Shown in pieces: positions 22,325 to 31,584 of a DNA stretch of 64,000 nt. Below the pieces are notes generated by a model. That model saw nothing but the letters and a program-made list of their open reading frames with translations, had not been told where the DNA came from and did not search any database. The stretch is from Pseudonocardia cypriaca. GTDB lineage: Bacteria > Actinomycetota > Actinomycetes > Mycobacteriales > Pseudonocardiaceae. The stretch is taken from positions 62,001 through 126,000 of the forward strand of contig NZ_VFPH01000002.1 in the NCBI RefSeq assembly GCF_006717045.1, in the 5' to 3' direction. How positions within the stretch are numbered: the first letter of the stretch is position 1; every line of letters starts with the position of its first letter. The position numbers and the translations under genes are program-made.

Positions 22325-23269
22325 TCAAGGGAACAGCAGCTGCGCCGCGTTGCCCCCCACCATCGCCCTGATGTCGTCGGTTGCGGTGCCCGCGTCCAGC
22401 AGGCTGCGCACCATCCGCCGGTACGCGGTGACCGGCAGCGGGTTGTTCTTCTGGCCCAGGTCGGACGAGAAGAGCGTGTGGCCGACGCCCGCCTCGCGGA
22501 GGAAGCCCGCGATCTTCTCGACCGGCGAGCCGTCGGCGGGCCTGGCCACCATGGCCAGGCAGTGCTCGACGGCGGCGCCGCGGCGGCACCACTCCCCGAC
22601 CCGTTCGGGAGCCGCCCCGACGATGAAGTCGGGGTGGCTGACGACGATCCGCTCGACCCCGGCCGCTACGGCGGCCGGCACCAGCACGTCGATCTCGTCG
22701 GCGGGCAGGTGCCCGCAGTTGAGGATCGCCGACTCGCCCGCGATGACGGACAGGATGTCCTGCGCCTCCGGGACGAGCCTGCCGTCGTCGCCGACCACGC
22801 TGATCGGCTCGTTGTCGCGCAGCGGGATGCCGGAGACGGGGAAGCCGCTGTGGTTGTGGTGCCGGTGGAACTCGAGGTGCGCCGTGGAGGAGATGGTCGG
22901 GAACCAGACCACGCGCCCGCCCATCCGCAGCGCGAGCTCCACCGCGTACGGGTTGAGCCCGCCGACGGTCCGGTTCAGCGCGATGCCCCCGAACACCTGG
23001 ACGCCGGTCTCGGCCAGCCCGGCCGGCTCCAGCGCGAGGATGTCGGTCTGCATGCTGTGGTGGTGGGACTTGCAGACGATCGCCCGGAAACCGACGGTCG
23101 CCGCGTCGGTGGCGGCGTCCAGGATCGACATCCGACGGGGGAAGGGGCTCGGGCCGGGGTGCGTGTGCAGGTCGACGCCGCCGACGAGCAACCCGTCGGC
23201 CTCGGGATCGGGCACGAACCGGTCGGCGTCGAGCGTCTCGTCCCACAGGCCGGAAGCTGTCTGGGTCAT
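22325..23269 (-). CDS. Metal-dependent hydrolase, amidohydrolase-like (DUF6282-like)
   Basis: The 314-residue TIM-barrel type protein has likely metal ligands in order: DLHTHPGPSP (near 33), KSHHHSMQTD (near 67), ILNCGHLPADEID, IVVSHPDFIVG and HTLFSSDLGQ. This order (HxH, then two His strands, then Asp) is that of the amidohydrolase superfamily, and the sequence resembles DUF6282 proteins. The ATG at 23269 has AGGGGAG upstream; the frame opens 27 nt earlier without a better RBS. It lies between an MFS carrier and an IclR regulator and likely opens a lactone or amide, or decarboxylates a substrate taken up by the carrier (inference). Confidence 0.7.
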   Translation of the reverse strand: MTQTASGLWDETLDADRFVPDPEADGLLVGGVDLHTHPGPSPFPRRMSILDAATDAATVGFRAIVCKSHHHSMQTDILALEPAGLAETGVQVFGGIALNRTVGGLNPYAVELALRMGGRVVWFPTISSTAHLEFHRHHNHSGFPVSGIPLRDNEPISVVGDDGRLVPEAQDILSVIAGESAILNCGHLPADEIDVLVPAAVAAGVERIVVSHPDFIVGAAPERVGEWCRRGAAVEHCLAMVARPADGSPVEKIAGFLREAGVGHTLFSSDLGQKNNPLPVTAYRRMVRSLLDAGTATDDIRAMVGGNAAQLLFP

Positions 23270-23309
23270 GAGGAACTCCCCTTCGGTCGATCGCACGGGT
23301 TCAGCGGCG

Positions 23310-24719
23310 TCACGCCTGCTCCTTCGCCGGGGTGAGGGATGGCGGGGCCGCGACCTCGACGGGTGGCGCTGCGGGCTCCCGCTCCGCGTCCTCGCCGGCC
23401 TTGCGCAGGTCGATCCCGCGCGTCTCGGGACCGCAGACCGTGGCGACGAGGATGAGGATCGCGCCGAACGCGGCGAGGACGCCCGCGGTGTGGACGAACG
23501 GCACGAGGGCGCTGAGCCAGATCATGTAGTAGGAGAAGAAGGACGGGATGATCACCGCGGTCCCGTAGGCCACGCCCCACCCGGTGGATCGGACGATGGT
23601 CGCGAACCGCTCGTTGATGTACGCGGGCAGCACGCCGAACGGGGCGACGGTGAGGCAGTGCGCCGCCACCGCGAGCAGGGTGAGGTTCCACCACCCGCGG
23701 ACCGACCCGGATCCGACCAGCGTGATCACCACGGGGTACAGCGTCAGCTGGAGCGCGCCGCCGATGTAGAGCGCGGGCTTGCGGCCGATGTGGTCGGAGA
23801 GCCACCCGAAGAAGATGTACGACGCCATGCAGACCGGGATGACCAGCTGGGTGTTGGCGAGGTCCGCCGGGGTGTAGCCCTCGTTCTGGAGCAGGAACTG
23901 GTTCAGGACGCTGGTGGTCACGGTGACGATGAAGAAGAGGCCCGTCATCGTCACCCACGCCTGGATGAACGCCCGGCCCGGCCCGCCCCGCAGGATCATC
24001 CGCACCGGCGACTTCGCCCGCTCACCGGCCTGGGCGACCGCTTCCTCCTGGATCGGCGACTCCTCCACCCGGCGGCGCAGGAACCAGGCGACCAGGAACG
24101 ACAGGACGAAGCCGAGGATGAACGGCAGCCGCCAGCCCCACTGCACGTAGGGCGAGTCGAGACCGCCGCTGGGCGCGACCATGAGCGTCAGCGCCATCGC
24201 TACCGCCACGAGGAGCGGCCCACCGCTCGCCGCGCACTGGATCACCGCGCCGATGAGACCCCGGCGATGCGGCGGGGCGTACTCGAGGGCCATGGGGGTG
24301 GCGGCGGTGTACTCGCCGCCCAGGAAGATGCCCTCCACGAAGCGGAGAGCGAGCAGCAGGGTCGTCGCCGGGATCGGCCCGATCAGCTCCGCGCCCGGCA
24401 GGCAGGCGATGAGCAGCGAGATCGTGCCGAACCCGTAGATCGTGACGGCACCGACGCGCCTGCGCCCGAGCCGGTCCGCGAAGTGCCCGAAGATCAGGCC
24501 GCCGAGCGGCCGCCCGAGCAGGGTCGCAGCGAGCGTCATGCCCGCGAAGATCGACTTGGTCTCCGGCGACATGTCGCCCTGGAAGTACACGAGCGCGGGC
24601 AACAGCACCGACGACGCGATGTAGATCGAGTACGAGTCGACGGCGAAGCCTGCCCACGCGCTCAGAACCGCCCGCCGCCGCCGCGTGACCGCGCTCGGGT
24701 CGGAAGTGCTCTCGGGCAT
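23310..24719 (-). CDS. MFS transporter, metabolite:H+ symporter type
   Basis: This 469-residue inner-membrane carrier has twelve predicted helices. The signature between helices 2 and 3 is GGLIFGHFADRLGRRRVG, and between 8 and 9 it is GWLSDHIGRKPALYIGG. RFVEGIFLGGEYTAATPMALEYAP is typical of the MHS family (ShiA/ProP-like) that brings in organic acids. It is in the middle of a catabolic operon with an aldolase, so an aromatic or dicarboxylic acid is the probable cargo (inference). The C-terminal tail is Pro/Ala-rich. Confidence 0.87.
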   Translation of the reverse strand: MPESTSDPSAVTRRRRAVLSAWAGFAVDSYSIYIASSVLLPALVYFQGDMSPETKSIFAGMTLAATLLGRPLGGLIFGHFADRLGRRRVGAVTIYGFGTISLLIACLPGAELIGPIPATTLLLALRFVEGIFLGGEYTAATPMALEYAPPHRRGLIGAVIQCAASGGPLLVAVAMALTLMVAPSGGLDSPYVQWGWRLPFILGFVLSFLVAWFLRRRVEESPIQEEAVAQAGERAKSPVRMILRGGPGRAFIQAWVTMTGLFFIVTVTTSVLNQFLLQNEGYTPADLANTQLVIPVCMASYIFFGWLSDHIGRKPALYIGGALQLTLYPVVITLVGSGSVRGWWNLTLLAVAAHCLTVAPFGVLPAYINERFATIVRSTGWGVAYGTAVIIPSFFSYYMIWLSALVPFVHTAGVLAAFGAILILVATVCGPETRGIDLRKAGEDAEREPAAPPVEVAAPPSLTPAKEQA

Positions 24720-24774
24720 GACAAGTCTCCTTCAACGCTGAAGACAGCTTGGCCATGGGGGCACTGCGGACTTG

Positions 24775-24793
24775 CCGTGACGAGATCCCGTCA
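24775..24793. promoter_or_regulatory. Small hairpin between cupin and MFS genes
   Basis: CGTGACG-AGAT-CCCGTCACG lies in the 85-nt gap of the operon. It could attenuate or process the transcript; nothing more can be said. Confidence 0.3.
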
Positions 24794-24804
24794 CGACCGG
24801 AGGA

Positions 24805-25725
24805 TCATTCGACGGGGCTCGGGTACTCGTCGGCGTTGAGGACCCACCCCGGACGCGCCGAGAAGTCGTGGCGCGGGCCGGCGAAGATGTCGATGAGGTG
24901 GTTGGTCCGCCAGCCGATGCCCTGGGACGTGTGGATCGTCGGCGGCGGGATGATCGTCAGCGACGGGCTGCCCACCCGGGCGTGGTCCTCCGGGCGCCAT
25001 TGCCGGCCGTCGGTGCCCCACGGAGTCTGGATGTGGTGGATGTACGTTCCCGCCACCACCAGGCTGGCCTGCTCGAAGTCCTCGTGGAAGTGTGGCGACA
25101 TCGCGGACAGGTCGCGGGGCCCGGACTTCGGCGGCAAGAAGTTGACCATGAAGGAGCGGGTGCGGAAGATCCGCCCGAAGCGCTTCGGGTCGTCCGGCAC
25201 GTCGGACATGAGGTAGGTCCGCCACCGGTAGCCGTCCACGGGCTCGGGCCAGGGTTCGAGTGGCGCGACGTGCGGGTGCGGGGTCTCGTACGCCGCGGCG
25301 TTGGACGCCTTCGCGGCCCACTCGGCCTCGTCGGCCTGCAGCAGCGAGACGACCGGGCCGGTGCCGGTGCTCGTGATCGCGCTCTCCCCCGGCGGCACCA
25401 CCACGAGCGCGGGACCGGTCACGTCGTGGGTGCCGTCGGTTCCGGTCGTGCCGCTGATGGCACTCGTCGCATCGACCAGCAGCACCACCTGCTCGGACCG
25501 CAGCTCGGACTTCCAGATGAGGTCACCAGCCGCCGGCTCCGTGTAGATCAGCACGAAGTTCTGGCCCCGGACGATCCACTGGTCGCTGCCGGCCGCCGAC
25601 GCGACGTCGGGCGGGAGCACGGAGAAGTCGAGGAACTGGGGAGCGGCGATACCGTCGGCTGCCGGCTCCGATGCCCTGCTGGGCGCGGCCAGTGCCGAGC
25701 GCGGGTCGTCCTTCGCGTAGGCCAT
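24805..25725 (-). CDS. Cupin-domain protein (bicupin)
   Basis: This 306-residue protein has two cupin halves. The C-terminal one (about 185-290) carries the metal-site motif SPHFHEDFEQASLVVAGTYIHHI and a late histidine in PPPTIHTSQG, while the N-terminal half (about 35-135) has lost the histidines (SDQWIVRGQNFVLIYTEPAAGDLIW). It may be a metal-dependent isomerase, dioxygenase or decarboxylase-like enzyme; the C-terminal half could also bind a sugar acid. The ATG lies six nt after the aldolase stop, so the two are co-transcribed. Confidence 0.72.
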   Translation of the reverse strand: MAYAKDDPRSALAAPSRASEPAADGIAAPQFLDFSVLPPDVASAAGSDQWIVRGQNFVLIYTEPAAGDLIWKSELRSEQVVLLVDATSAISGTTGTDGTHDVTGPALVVVPPGESAITSTGTGPVVSLLQADEAEWAAKASNAAAYETPHPHVAPLEPWPEPVDGYRWRTYLMSDVPDDPKRFGRIFRTRSFMVNFLPPKSGPRDLSAMSPHFHEDFEQASLVVAGTYIHHIQTPWGTDGRQWRPEDHARVGSPSLTIIPPPTIHTSQGIGWRTNHLIDIFAGPRHDFSARPGWVLNADEYPSPVE

Positions 25726-25731
25726 GGGTGG

Positions 25732-26520
25732 TCAGTCCTCCTCGTCTGCGGGTGGCGCGGCGAGCGCGGAGCGGGTCGTCGACGTGATCCGCCGGGCGGC
25801 CGCGCCGAACATCCCGGTGTCGTTCCCGACGAGGAGGAACCGGCAGCCCTGCTCTGCGCGCAGCCGGATCTGGTCCTCGCCCTGTACGACGGTCCCGACC
25901 GGCACGCCGGCCTCGACGGCCGTCGCGATGCACTTGGTGACCGCGTCGTGCACGGCGGGTGAGCCGGTGGGCTCCCCCATGGACAGGGACAGGTCGCCGG
26001 GGCCGATGAACACCGCGTCGACGCCCGGGGCGGCCAGGATCCCCGCGAGGTCGTCGACCGACTCCCGCTCCTCGATCATGGCGATCCGGGCGACGTCCTC
26101 CTGCCCGGCGCGGACGTACTCGGCGGGGCCGCCGGGGAGGCTGCCCCACAGCCCGGCGCGGGAGGCGTACCCCATCCCGCGGGTGCCCTCGGGCGGGAAC
26201 AGGTACTGGCGCATGGCGGCGCCGGCCTGTCCGGCGTTCGAGACGTGCGGCACGAGGATGCCGGCGGCGCCCGCGTCCAGGTAGCGCTGCGCGTCGCCGT
26301 AGCCGTGGTCGGTGATCCGGACCAGCGGTGCGACTCCCATCCGGGAGTACACGACCACGAGGGAGTAGACGTCGCGGACCGAGAGCAGCGCGTGCTCGGT
26401 GTCGATGACGACGAAGTCGAAGCCGGCCTCGCCGAGGATCTCCGCCACCTCCAGCGCCGGGATCTTGACGAAGGTGCCTACGACCGGCCGGTCGGAGGAC
26501 TGGAGCAGCTCACGGAACAT
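25732..26520 (-). CDS. HpcH/HpaI aldolase/citrate lyase family protein
   Basis: This 262-residue class II pyruvate aldolase-like protein contains GTFVKIPALEVAEILGEAGFDFVVIDTEHALLSV in segments, GAAGILVPHVSNA, MIEERESVDDL (with the metal-binding Glu) and DAVFIGPGDLSLSMG (metal-binding Asp). Members cleave 2-keto-3-deoxy sugar acids or 4-hydroxy-2-oxo acids to pyruvate. The ATG at 26520 is preferred; a GTG at 26538 is in frame. First gene of the operon, with a GTTC-N7-GAAC site 23 nt upstream. Confidence 0.85.
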   Translation of the reverse strand: MFRELLQSSDRPVVGTFVKIPALEVAEILGEAGFDFVVIDTEHALLSVRDVYSLVVVYSRMGVAPLVRITDHGYGDAQRYLDAGAAGILVPHVSNAGQAGAAMRQYLFPPEGTRGMGYASRAGLWGSLPGGPAEYVRAGQEDVARIAMIEERESVDDLAGILAAPGVDAVFIGPGDLSLSMGEPTGSPAVHDAVTKCIATAVEAGVPVGTVVQGEDQIRLRAEQGCRFLLVGNDTGMFGAAARRITSTTRSALAAPPADEED

Positions 26521-26542
26521 GTGGACGTCCTGTCTCACGGAT

Positions 26543-26557
26543 GTTCAGCTTGCGAAC
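26543..26557. promoter_or_regulatory. IclR-type operator candidate upstream of the aldolase operon
   Basis: GTTCAGCTTGCGAAC is an imperfect 15-bp palindrome (GTTC-N7-GAAC). A second half site GTTCGC follows at 26563-26568. It matches the site at 32561-32575 (GTTCGATATGCGAAC) at 12 of 15 positions. Confidence 0.5.
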
Positions 26558-26715
26558 AGGTTGTTCGCGATGCAGACTCGCACTCCAGGAGCTGGTCGCG
26601 CAAGGGGAAGCCCGGGCCCGGCGTCGGGGTATCGGTTCAGTTCGCGGTCTTCGGCGCGGCGCCGCCCGAGGGCGGGTGGGTCGGCCGACACCGGTCGACG
26701 ATCTATGGTGCTCGA

Positions 26716-29700
26716 ATGCTCCGGGGGGAGACGGACGCCGTCGGCGGTTCCGTGGTGCGCGTCTGGTCGGTGCGCGGCGACGTCGTCGGCGCCGGGTTCG
26801 TCGCCGGCCCGGACACGGTCGCCACATGCGCGCACGTGGTGGCCGAGGCGCTCGGCACCGACCCGTACGCCGCAGCACCGCCGGACGCGCCCGTTCGGCT
26901 CGACCTGCCGCTCCTCGGTGACGGGGCCGAGCCACCCGGCGTCACGGCCGTGGTCGACCGCTGGCTGCCGATCGCCCCCGACGGCACGGGTGACGTCGCC
27001 CTGCTGCGCGTCCGCGAACCGCTGCCACCCGGGGCGCGGATGCCGCCGCTCCGCGGCTCCGACCAGCTGTGGGACCGCCCGTACCGCGCGCTCGGCTTCC
27101 CGGACGGCGCGTGGGACGGGGTGTGGTCGTCGGGGCGGTTGCGCGCCGGGCAGGGCACCGGGTGGGTGCAGCTGCAGAGCGAGCCGGGTGAGCAGCCGGT
27201 CGTCGGCGGGTTCAGCGGCTCTGCCGTGTGGGACAGCGAGGCCGGCGCCGTCGTCGGGATGACGGTCGCGTCCGACCACAGCGTGACCTCGACGGCCTAC
27301 CTGGTGCCGATCGACCGCGTCCTCGGCCTCGATCCCGAGCTGCTGCCCTGCCCGTACCAGGGGCTTGCACCGTTCACGGAGGAGCTCGCCCCGTACTTCT
27401 TCGGCCGGGACCGCGACATCGAGCGCCTCCTCGAGGCCGTCGGCCGGACGCCGCTCGTGGCGCTCGCCGGGCCGTCGGGTGCGGGCAAGTCGTCGCTGCT
27501 GCGCGCCGGGCTGCTGCCGCGCCTGCGCAAGCGCGGTGCGTCCATCGTCGAGGTACCGCTGGGAGGCGCGGTCGCAGGCCTCGAGGCGGACGGCACGGAC
27601 CAGGTGCTCGTCCTCGACCAGTTCGAGGAGCTCGCCGCCCGCGATCCGCGACTCGCCCGCGAACAGCTGGAAGGCATCGTCCGGCTGACCGGCGCGGGCT
27701 CGGCGCGGGCCGTGCGCCTCGCCACGCTGGAGCACCTGCTCACGCCGGCGCTCGCGGAGGTACTGGACGCCGGCACCGTGCACGTCACGCCGCTCGACCG
27801 GGCCAACCTGCGGGAGACGATCGTGCGGCCGGCCGAGCGGGCGCCGGGACTGGACTTCGAGCCCGGCCTCGTCGACCGCATCCTCGACGACGCCGGTGCC
27901 GAGCCCGGCCAGCTGCCCCTCGTGGAGTCGCTGCTCAGGGACCTCTGGCAGCGCCGCGAGGGCGGGCGGCTGACCTGGCGCGGCTACACGGAGGCCGGCG
28001 GCGTCGTGGGTGCCGTCGCGCAGCACGCGGAGCGGGTCGTCGCGGAGCTGGCCGGGTCGAACCCCGGCCCCGACTTCCACGACCGGCTGCGCCGGCTGTT
28101 CACCCAGCTCGCGGCGCCCGACGGGGCGGGCCGGTTCGTCCGGCGGCCCGTGCCCTCCGCGGCGCTGGCGCCGGAGCTGCGCAGCCTCGTGCCTCAGCTC
28201 GCCGCCGGCCGGCTGCTCGTGCTGGGCCGCAGCACGGCGGGTGCCGAGGTCGTCGAGCCGGCCCACCAGGCGCTGATCGACCACTGGCCACGGCTGCACG
28301 ACTGGTTGGAGCAGGACCGCGCGTTCCTCGCGTGGCGCGCGCAGGCCGACCAGCAGCGCGAGCGCTGGGAGAGCTCAGAACGCGACGACGGGAGCCTGCT
28401 CCGCGGCACCGCACTGGCCGCCGCGGCCGAGTGGCTGCCCACGCGGGGAGCGGAGGTCGCTCCGGCAACCCGGGACTTCGTCGACCGCAGCGTCGCGCGC
28501 CAGCGCCGGGAGGTGCGCCGGTGGCGCGTGGTCGCCGCGCTGGTCGCCGTGCTGGCCCTCGTCGGGGGCACCCTCGCGGTCGTGGCGGTGCAGCGCGGCA
28601 ACCGGCTGGCCGAACAGCTCGCCGCCGCCAACGCGGACGCGATCGCCCGCGAGGCCCAGGCCCGGTCCGAGTCGGCCCCGCTGCAGTCGGCCCAGCTCGC
28701 GCTCGCGGCGTGGCGGGCCGACCCGACGAACCCGGCAGCGCGCAGTGCACTCGCCGCTGCCGCGACCGCACTGGAGGAGATCGACCTGCTCCTGCCCGAT
28801 CTCACGGGCACCGCGTACTTCCTCGGCTTCAGCGAGGACGTCACGATCGCCGCGGCGCTCGACGGCAGGAGAACGCTCGTCGAAGGAGCGACCGGGCCTG
28901 AGCCACGGCTGTGGACGCTGCCCGACGACGCACCCGGCCGGGCGCTCGCCTACGGCGGCACGTGGATCGCAGTCGGGGACGGTGCGGACGGGGTGCGCAT
29001 CTGGGACGTCGCGTCACGGACGGTGCGACGCGAGGTTCCCGTCCGAGGCGAGGTCCTCACCCTGGGCCGCTGGAACGACGGCGTCGTCGCGGCGGTGGTC
29101 GATCACGGCGCCGGTGGGATCGTGCTGGCCCTCGTCGACGTCGCGACCGGTTCGGTCAGCACCCGCCCACTTCCCGGCGCCACGCGCGAGCTGGTGTCGA
29201 TCGACCTCATGCCGGACCAGGTGACCCTCGTCGAGCAGTACCTGCCCGAGAGCGGTCCGAGCCGGTACGTGCTGCGCACACTGGCCACGGATCCGGCGGC
29301 CGACTCCGAGTCCCCGTTCCCGGACGGGTCCGTCGAACTGGCCGGGGGGCTCGCGCGGCTCGAGTGCGTACAACCGCCGCCCGGCGCGGCACCCGCCTTC
29401 GCCGCCGTGCGCATCGAACCGGTCTACGCCGATGTGACGGCGAGGACGATCCCGCTGACCGCCCCGTCGTGCGTCAACGTCCGGATCAGCGGCGACGGCG
29501 GGTGGCTGGTGGAGACCACGGCGGCCAGTTGGGGGGCCGATCGCTCGGTGCTGCGGTTGACCGATCTGGTCGACGGCACGCAGATGCAGGTGGTGCTGCC
29601 GAAGCTCCGGCCCCCGGCGTACCGGTCCCTGCAACGTTCCGCCCTGACCGGTGACCCGCGGATCGTCGTGAAGCGGGACCCGGAGGGCGGGGCCACGGTG

Positions 29701-30789
29701 TACGTGGCGCTCAGCGACACCCTCGATGTGCGGGCCAGCGACACGACGGTCGTGCGGGCCCGCGCCGTCCCGGTCCCGGCGGGGAGCCAGCAGCACCCAC
29801 CGACGACCGACGGCCGGTTCGTCGTGTCGATCGAGCCGGGGCAGGGGCCGACGGTGACCGACCGGAAGACCGGTGCGGTGCTGGGACGGGCGGCCATGGA
29901 CCTGCGTCCCGACAACAGCGAGATCGTGTACGACACGGACATGTGGGTCCGGGTGCGCGAGCCGGACGGCTGGGTCGTCCGCCGCTACGCACTTCCGTCG
30001 CTCGCTCCGCTCGGCGTCTACGACATGCCCGGCGACGCGACGGCCGAAGCGAGCGACACCACCGCCCGCCTCGAGCCCGGCATCGGACCCGACGATCCGG
30101 TCGTGCTGCTCGCAGGTGGCGTGTTCGTCGCGAGGGACCGGCGCACCGGGGCCGCGCTCGGACCGGAGGTGGCCGTGGGCGCGACGCCCGACGAGCAACA
30201 GCGGATCCGCTCGTTCCCGTGGTTGCGCGCCCGGCCGGGGCATCCGGGGCAGGTGGTGATCGACCTGGGCCCCGGCGGTCTGCAGCTGTGGGACGCGGTC
30301 GCCGGCGTCGCCATCGGCACCATCCCCGTCGAGACGGCCGCCCCGCCGGCCGTCAGCCGGGACGGTCGCACCGTCGCGATACTGACCCGGAGCCAGGCCG
30401 TCGAGGTCTACGACCTCGACACGCTGCAGCCCGCGCGCACGCCCATCCCCACCCCGGACATCACCGCACTCGCCGGCTTCGACGCCGACGGCTACCTCGC
30501 GGGCGTAGGGGTCACCGAGGGGCAGAACTCGGTGCTGCTCATCGACGTCGAGCGCGGGCGGGTCGCCGGGACGATCGCACCGGGCACCGGCGCGCGCGCA
30601 ACGCTGACCGGACCGGAGCTCTCCAGCCTCGTCACCGGCACCTCGTCCGGCCAGGGCCTCTCCGACGTGGCCCTGCTGGCGCGGGACTGGCGCGCGAGCG
30701 TGTGCGGCTTGATGGACCGCCCGTTCACCGATGCCGAGCTGGCCGCCCTCCCCGACGGCACGGACACGTCACCGCCCTGCACCGGCTGA
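26716..30789 (+). CDS. Trypsin-like protease / nSTAND1 NTPase / WD40-like propeller fusion
   Basis: This 1357-residue protein has four parts. Residues 10-200 are a trypsin-like domain with a complete triad: His40 (VATCAHVV), Asp93 (GDVALLRV) and Ser167 (GGFSGSAV). Residues 212-560 form an nSTAND1-type NTPase that opens with CPYQGLAPF and has Walker A GPSGAGKS (252-259) and Walker B VLVLDQFEEL (297-306). A membrane helix is at about 602-624 (VVAALVAVLALVGGTLAVVAV), followed by a coiled stretch rich in Ala/Gln. Residues 670-1357 are a degenerate beta propeller (WDVAS, WDAVAG repeats). STAND proteins of this build are thought to act as switch-like sensors in conflict and defence; the protease is the likely effector. 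The ATG starts just before the protease; no partner gene is adjacent. Confidence 0.85.
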   Translation: MLRGETDAVGGSVVRVWSVRGDVVGAGFVAGPDTVATCAHVVAEALGTDPYAAAPPDAPVRLDLPLLGDGAEPPGVTAVVDRWLPIAPDGTGDVALLRVREPLPPGARMPPLRGSDQLWDRPYRALGFPDGAWDGVWSSGRLRAGQGTGWVQLQSEPGEQPVVGGFSGSAVWDSEAGAVVGMTVASDHSVTSTAYLVPIDRVLGLDPELLPCPYQGLAPFTEELAPYFFGRDRDIERLLEAVGRTPLVALAGPSGAGKSSLLRAGLLPRLRKRGASIVEVPLGGAVAGLEADGTDQVLVLDQFEELAARDPRLAREQLEGIVRLTGAGSARAVRLATLEHLLTPALAEVLDAGTVHVTPLDRANLRETIVRPAERAPGLDFEPGLVDRILDDAGAEPGQLPLVESLLRDLWQRREGGRLTWRGYTEAGGVVGAVAQHAERVVAELAGSNPGPDFHDRLRRLFTQLAAPDGAGRFVRRPVPSAALAPELRSLVPQLAAGRLLVLGRSTAGAEVVEPAHQALIDHWPRLHDWLEQDRAFLAWRAQADQQRERWESSERDDGSLLRGTALAAAAEWLPTRGAEVAPATRDFVDRSVARQRREVRRWRVVAALVAVLALVGGTLAVVAVQRGNRLAEQLAAANADAIAREAQARSESAPLQSAQLALAAWRADPTNPAARSALAAAATALEEIDLLLPDLTGTAYFLGFSEDVTIAAALDGRRTLVEGATGPEPRLWTLPDDAPGRALAYGGTWIAVGDGADGVRIWDVASRTVRREVPVRGEVLTLGRWNDGVVAAVVDHGAGGIVLALVDVATGSVSTRPLPGATRELVSIDLMPDQVTLVEQYLPESGPSRYVLRTLATDPAADSESPFPDGSVELAGGLARLECVQPPPGAAPAFAAVRIEPVYADVTARTIPLTAPSCVNVRISGDGGWLVETTAASWGADRSVLRLTDLVDGTQMQVVLPKLRPPAYRSLQRSALTGDPRIVVKRDPEGGATVYVALSDTLDVRASDTTVVRARAVPVPAGSQQHPPTTDGRFVVSIEPGQGPTVTDRKTGAVLGRAAMDLRPDNSEIVYDTDMWVRVREPDGWVVRRYALPSLAPLGVYDMPGDATAEASDTTARLEPGIGPDDPVVLLAGGVFVARDRRTGAALGPEVAVGATPDEQQRIRSFPWLRARPGHPGQVVIDLGPGGLQLWDAVAGVAIGTIPVETAAPPAVSRDGRTVAILTRSQAVEVYDLDTLQPARTPIPTPDITALAGFDADGYLAGVGVTEGQNSVLLIDVERGRVAGTIAPGTGARATLTGPELSSLVTGTSSGQGLSDVALLARDWRASVCGLMDRPFTDAELAALPDGTDTSPPCTG

Positions 30790-30809
30790 CCGCGCCGCTC
30801 AGCCGGTGC
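30779..30809. terminator. Bidirectional terminator after the nSTAND gene
   Basis: A perfect 11-bp inverted repeat GCACCGGCTGA/TCAGCCGGTGC with a 9-nt loop includes the stop codon of the nSTAND gene and lies before the convergent SDR stop. Confidence 0.7.
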
Positions 30810-30828
30810 ATCCCCGGGTCCAGGCCGA

Positions 30829-31584
30829 TCAGGCCGTGAGTCCCCCGTCGACGGGCAGGACGACGCCGGTGACCTGGCTCGCGCGATCGCTCAGCAACCA
30901 CGCGGCGGCGTTTGCGACTTCAGTGGTCGTGCCGGCCTTCCGCAGCGGGACCGCGGCGATCCGGCGTTCCACGGCCGCCGGGTCGTTCTGCCTCCAGTGC
31001 GTGAGCATGGGGGTCTCGGTGGGTCCGGGGGCGACGACGTTGACCCGGATGCCGAGCGGGCCGTTGTCGTGCGCGGCGGTGCGGGTGAGACCGATGACCG
31101 CGTGTTTCGTGGCCTGGTACGCGCCGAGGCCGGTGTTGCCGCGGAACCCGCCGATGCTGCTGGTGTTGACGATCGACCCGCCCGACTCGCGCATCGCGCG
31201 GATCTCCTCCCGCAGGCACAGCCACGTGCCCTTGACGTTCACGGCCATGATCCGGTCGAAGTCGTCCTCCGACACGTCGTCGAGCCGGCCCTGCCCGTTG
31301 ATGCCGGCGTTGTTGAACGCGCCGTCGAGCCGGCCGAACCGGGCCAACGTCGCGTCGACGAATCCCGCGACATCGGCTCCGACGCTGACGTCGCCCGCGG
31401 TGTGGGCGACGTCGCGCCCGGCTCCCGTGAGCTCGTCGGTGAGCGCCGCGAGCGCGTCCTTCGACCGCGCGGCGAGCATGACCGAGGCACCCTCCTCGGC
31501 GAAGACCCGTGCGGCATCGGCCCCGATGCCGGTGCTCCCACCGACGACGAGCACGACCTTGCCCGCGAGCAGTCCCGTCGTCAT
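30829..31584 (-). CDS. Short-chain dehydrogenase/reductase (SDR)
   Basis: This classical SDR has 251 residues with VGGSTGIG (cofactor), NNAGI, NTSSIGG (catalytic Ser), YQATK (Tyr and Lys) and a PGPTETPM segment. The C-terminal end is the standard GVVLPVDGG. The ATG overlaps the stop of the BKACE gene by four bases (ATGA), so the two enzymes are co-translated. It likely oxidises a hydroxy acid to the beta-keto acid that BKACE cleaves, or reduces its product (inference). Confidence 0.88.
   Translation of the reverse strand: MTTGLLAGKVVLVVGGSTGIGADAARVFAEEGASVMLAARSKDALAALTDELTGAGRDVAHTAGDVSVGADVAGFVDATLARFGRLDGAFNNAGINGQGRLDDVSEDDFDRIMAVNVKGTWLCLREEIRAMRESGGSIVNTSSIGGFRGNTGLGAYQATKHAVIGLTRTAAHDNGPLGIRVNVVAPGPTETPMLTHWRQNDPAAVERRIAAVPLRKAGTTTEVANAAAWLLSDRASQVTGVVLPVDGGLTA

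Noticed and set aside
26245..26715. 157-codon upstream extension of the nSTAND protein
   Set aside because: It is antisense to the aldolase gene and precedes the trypsin domain without any conserved feature.
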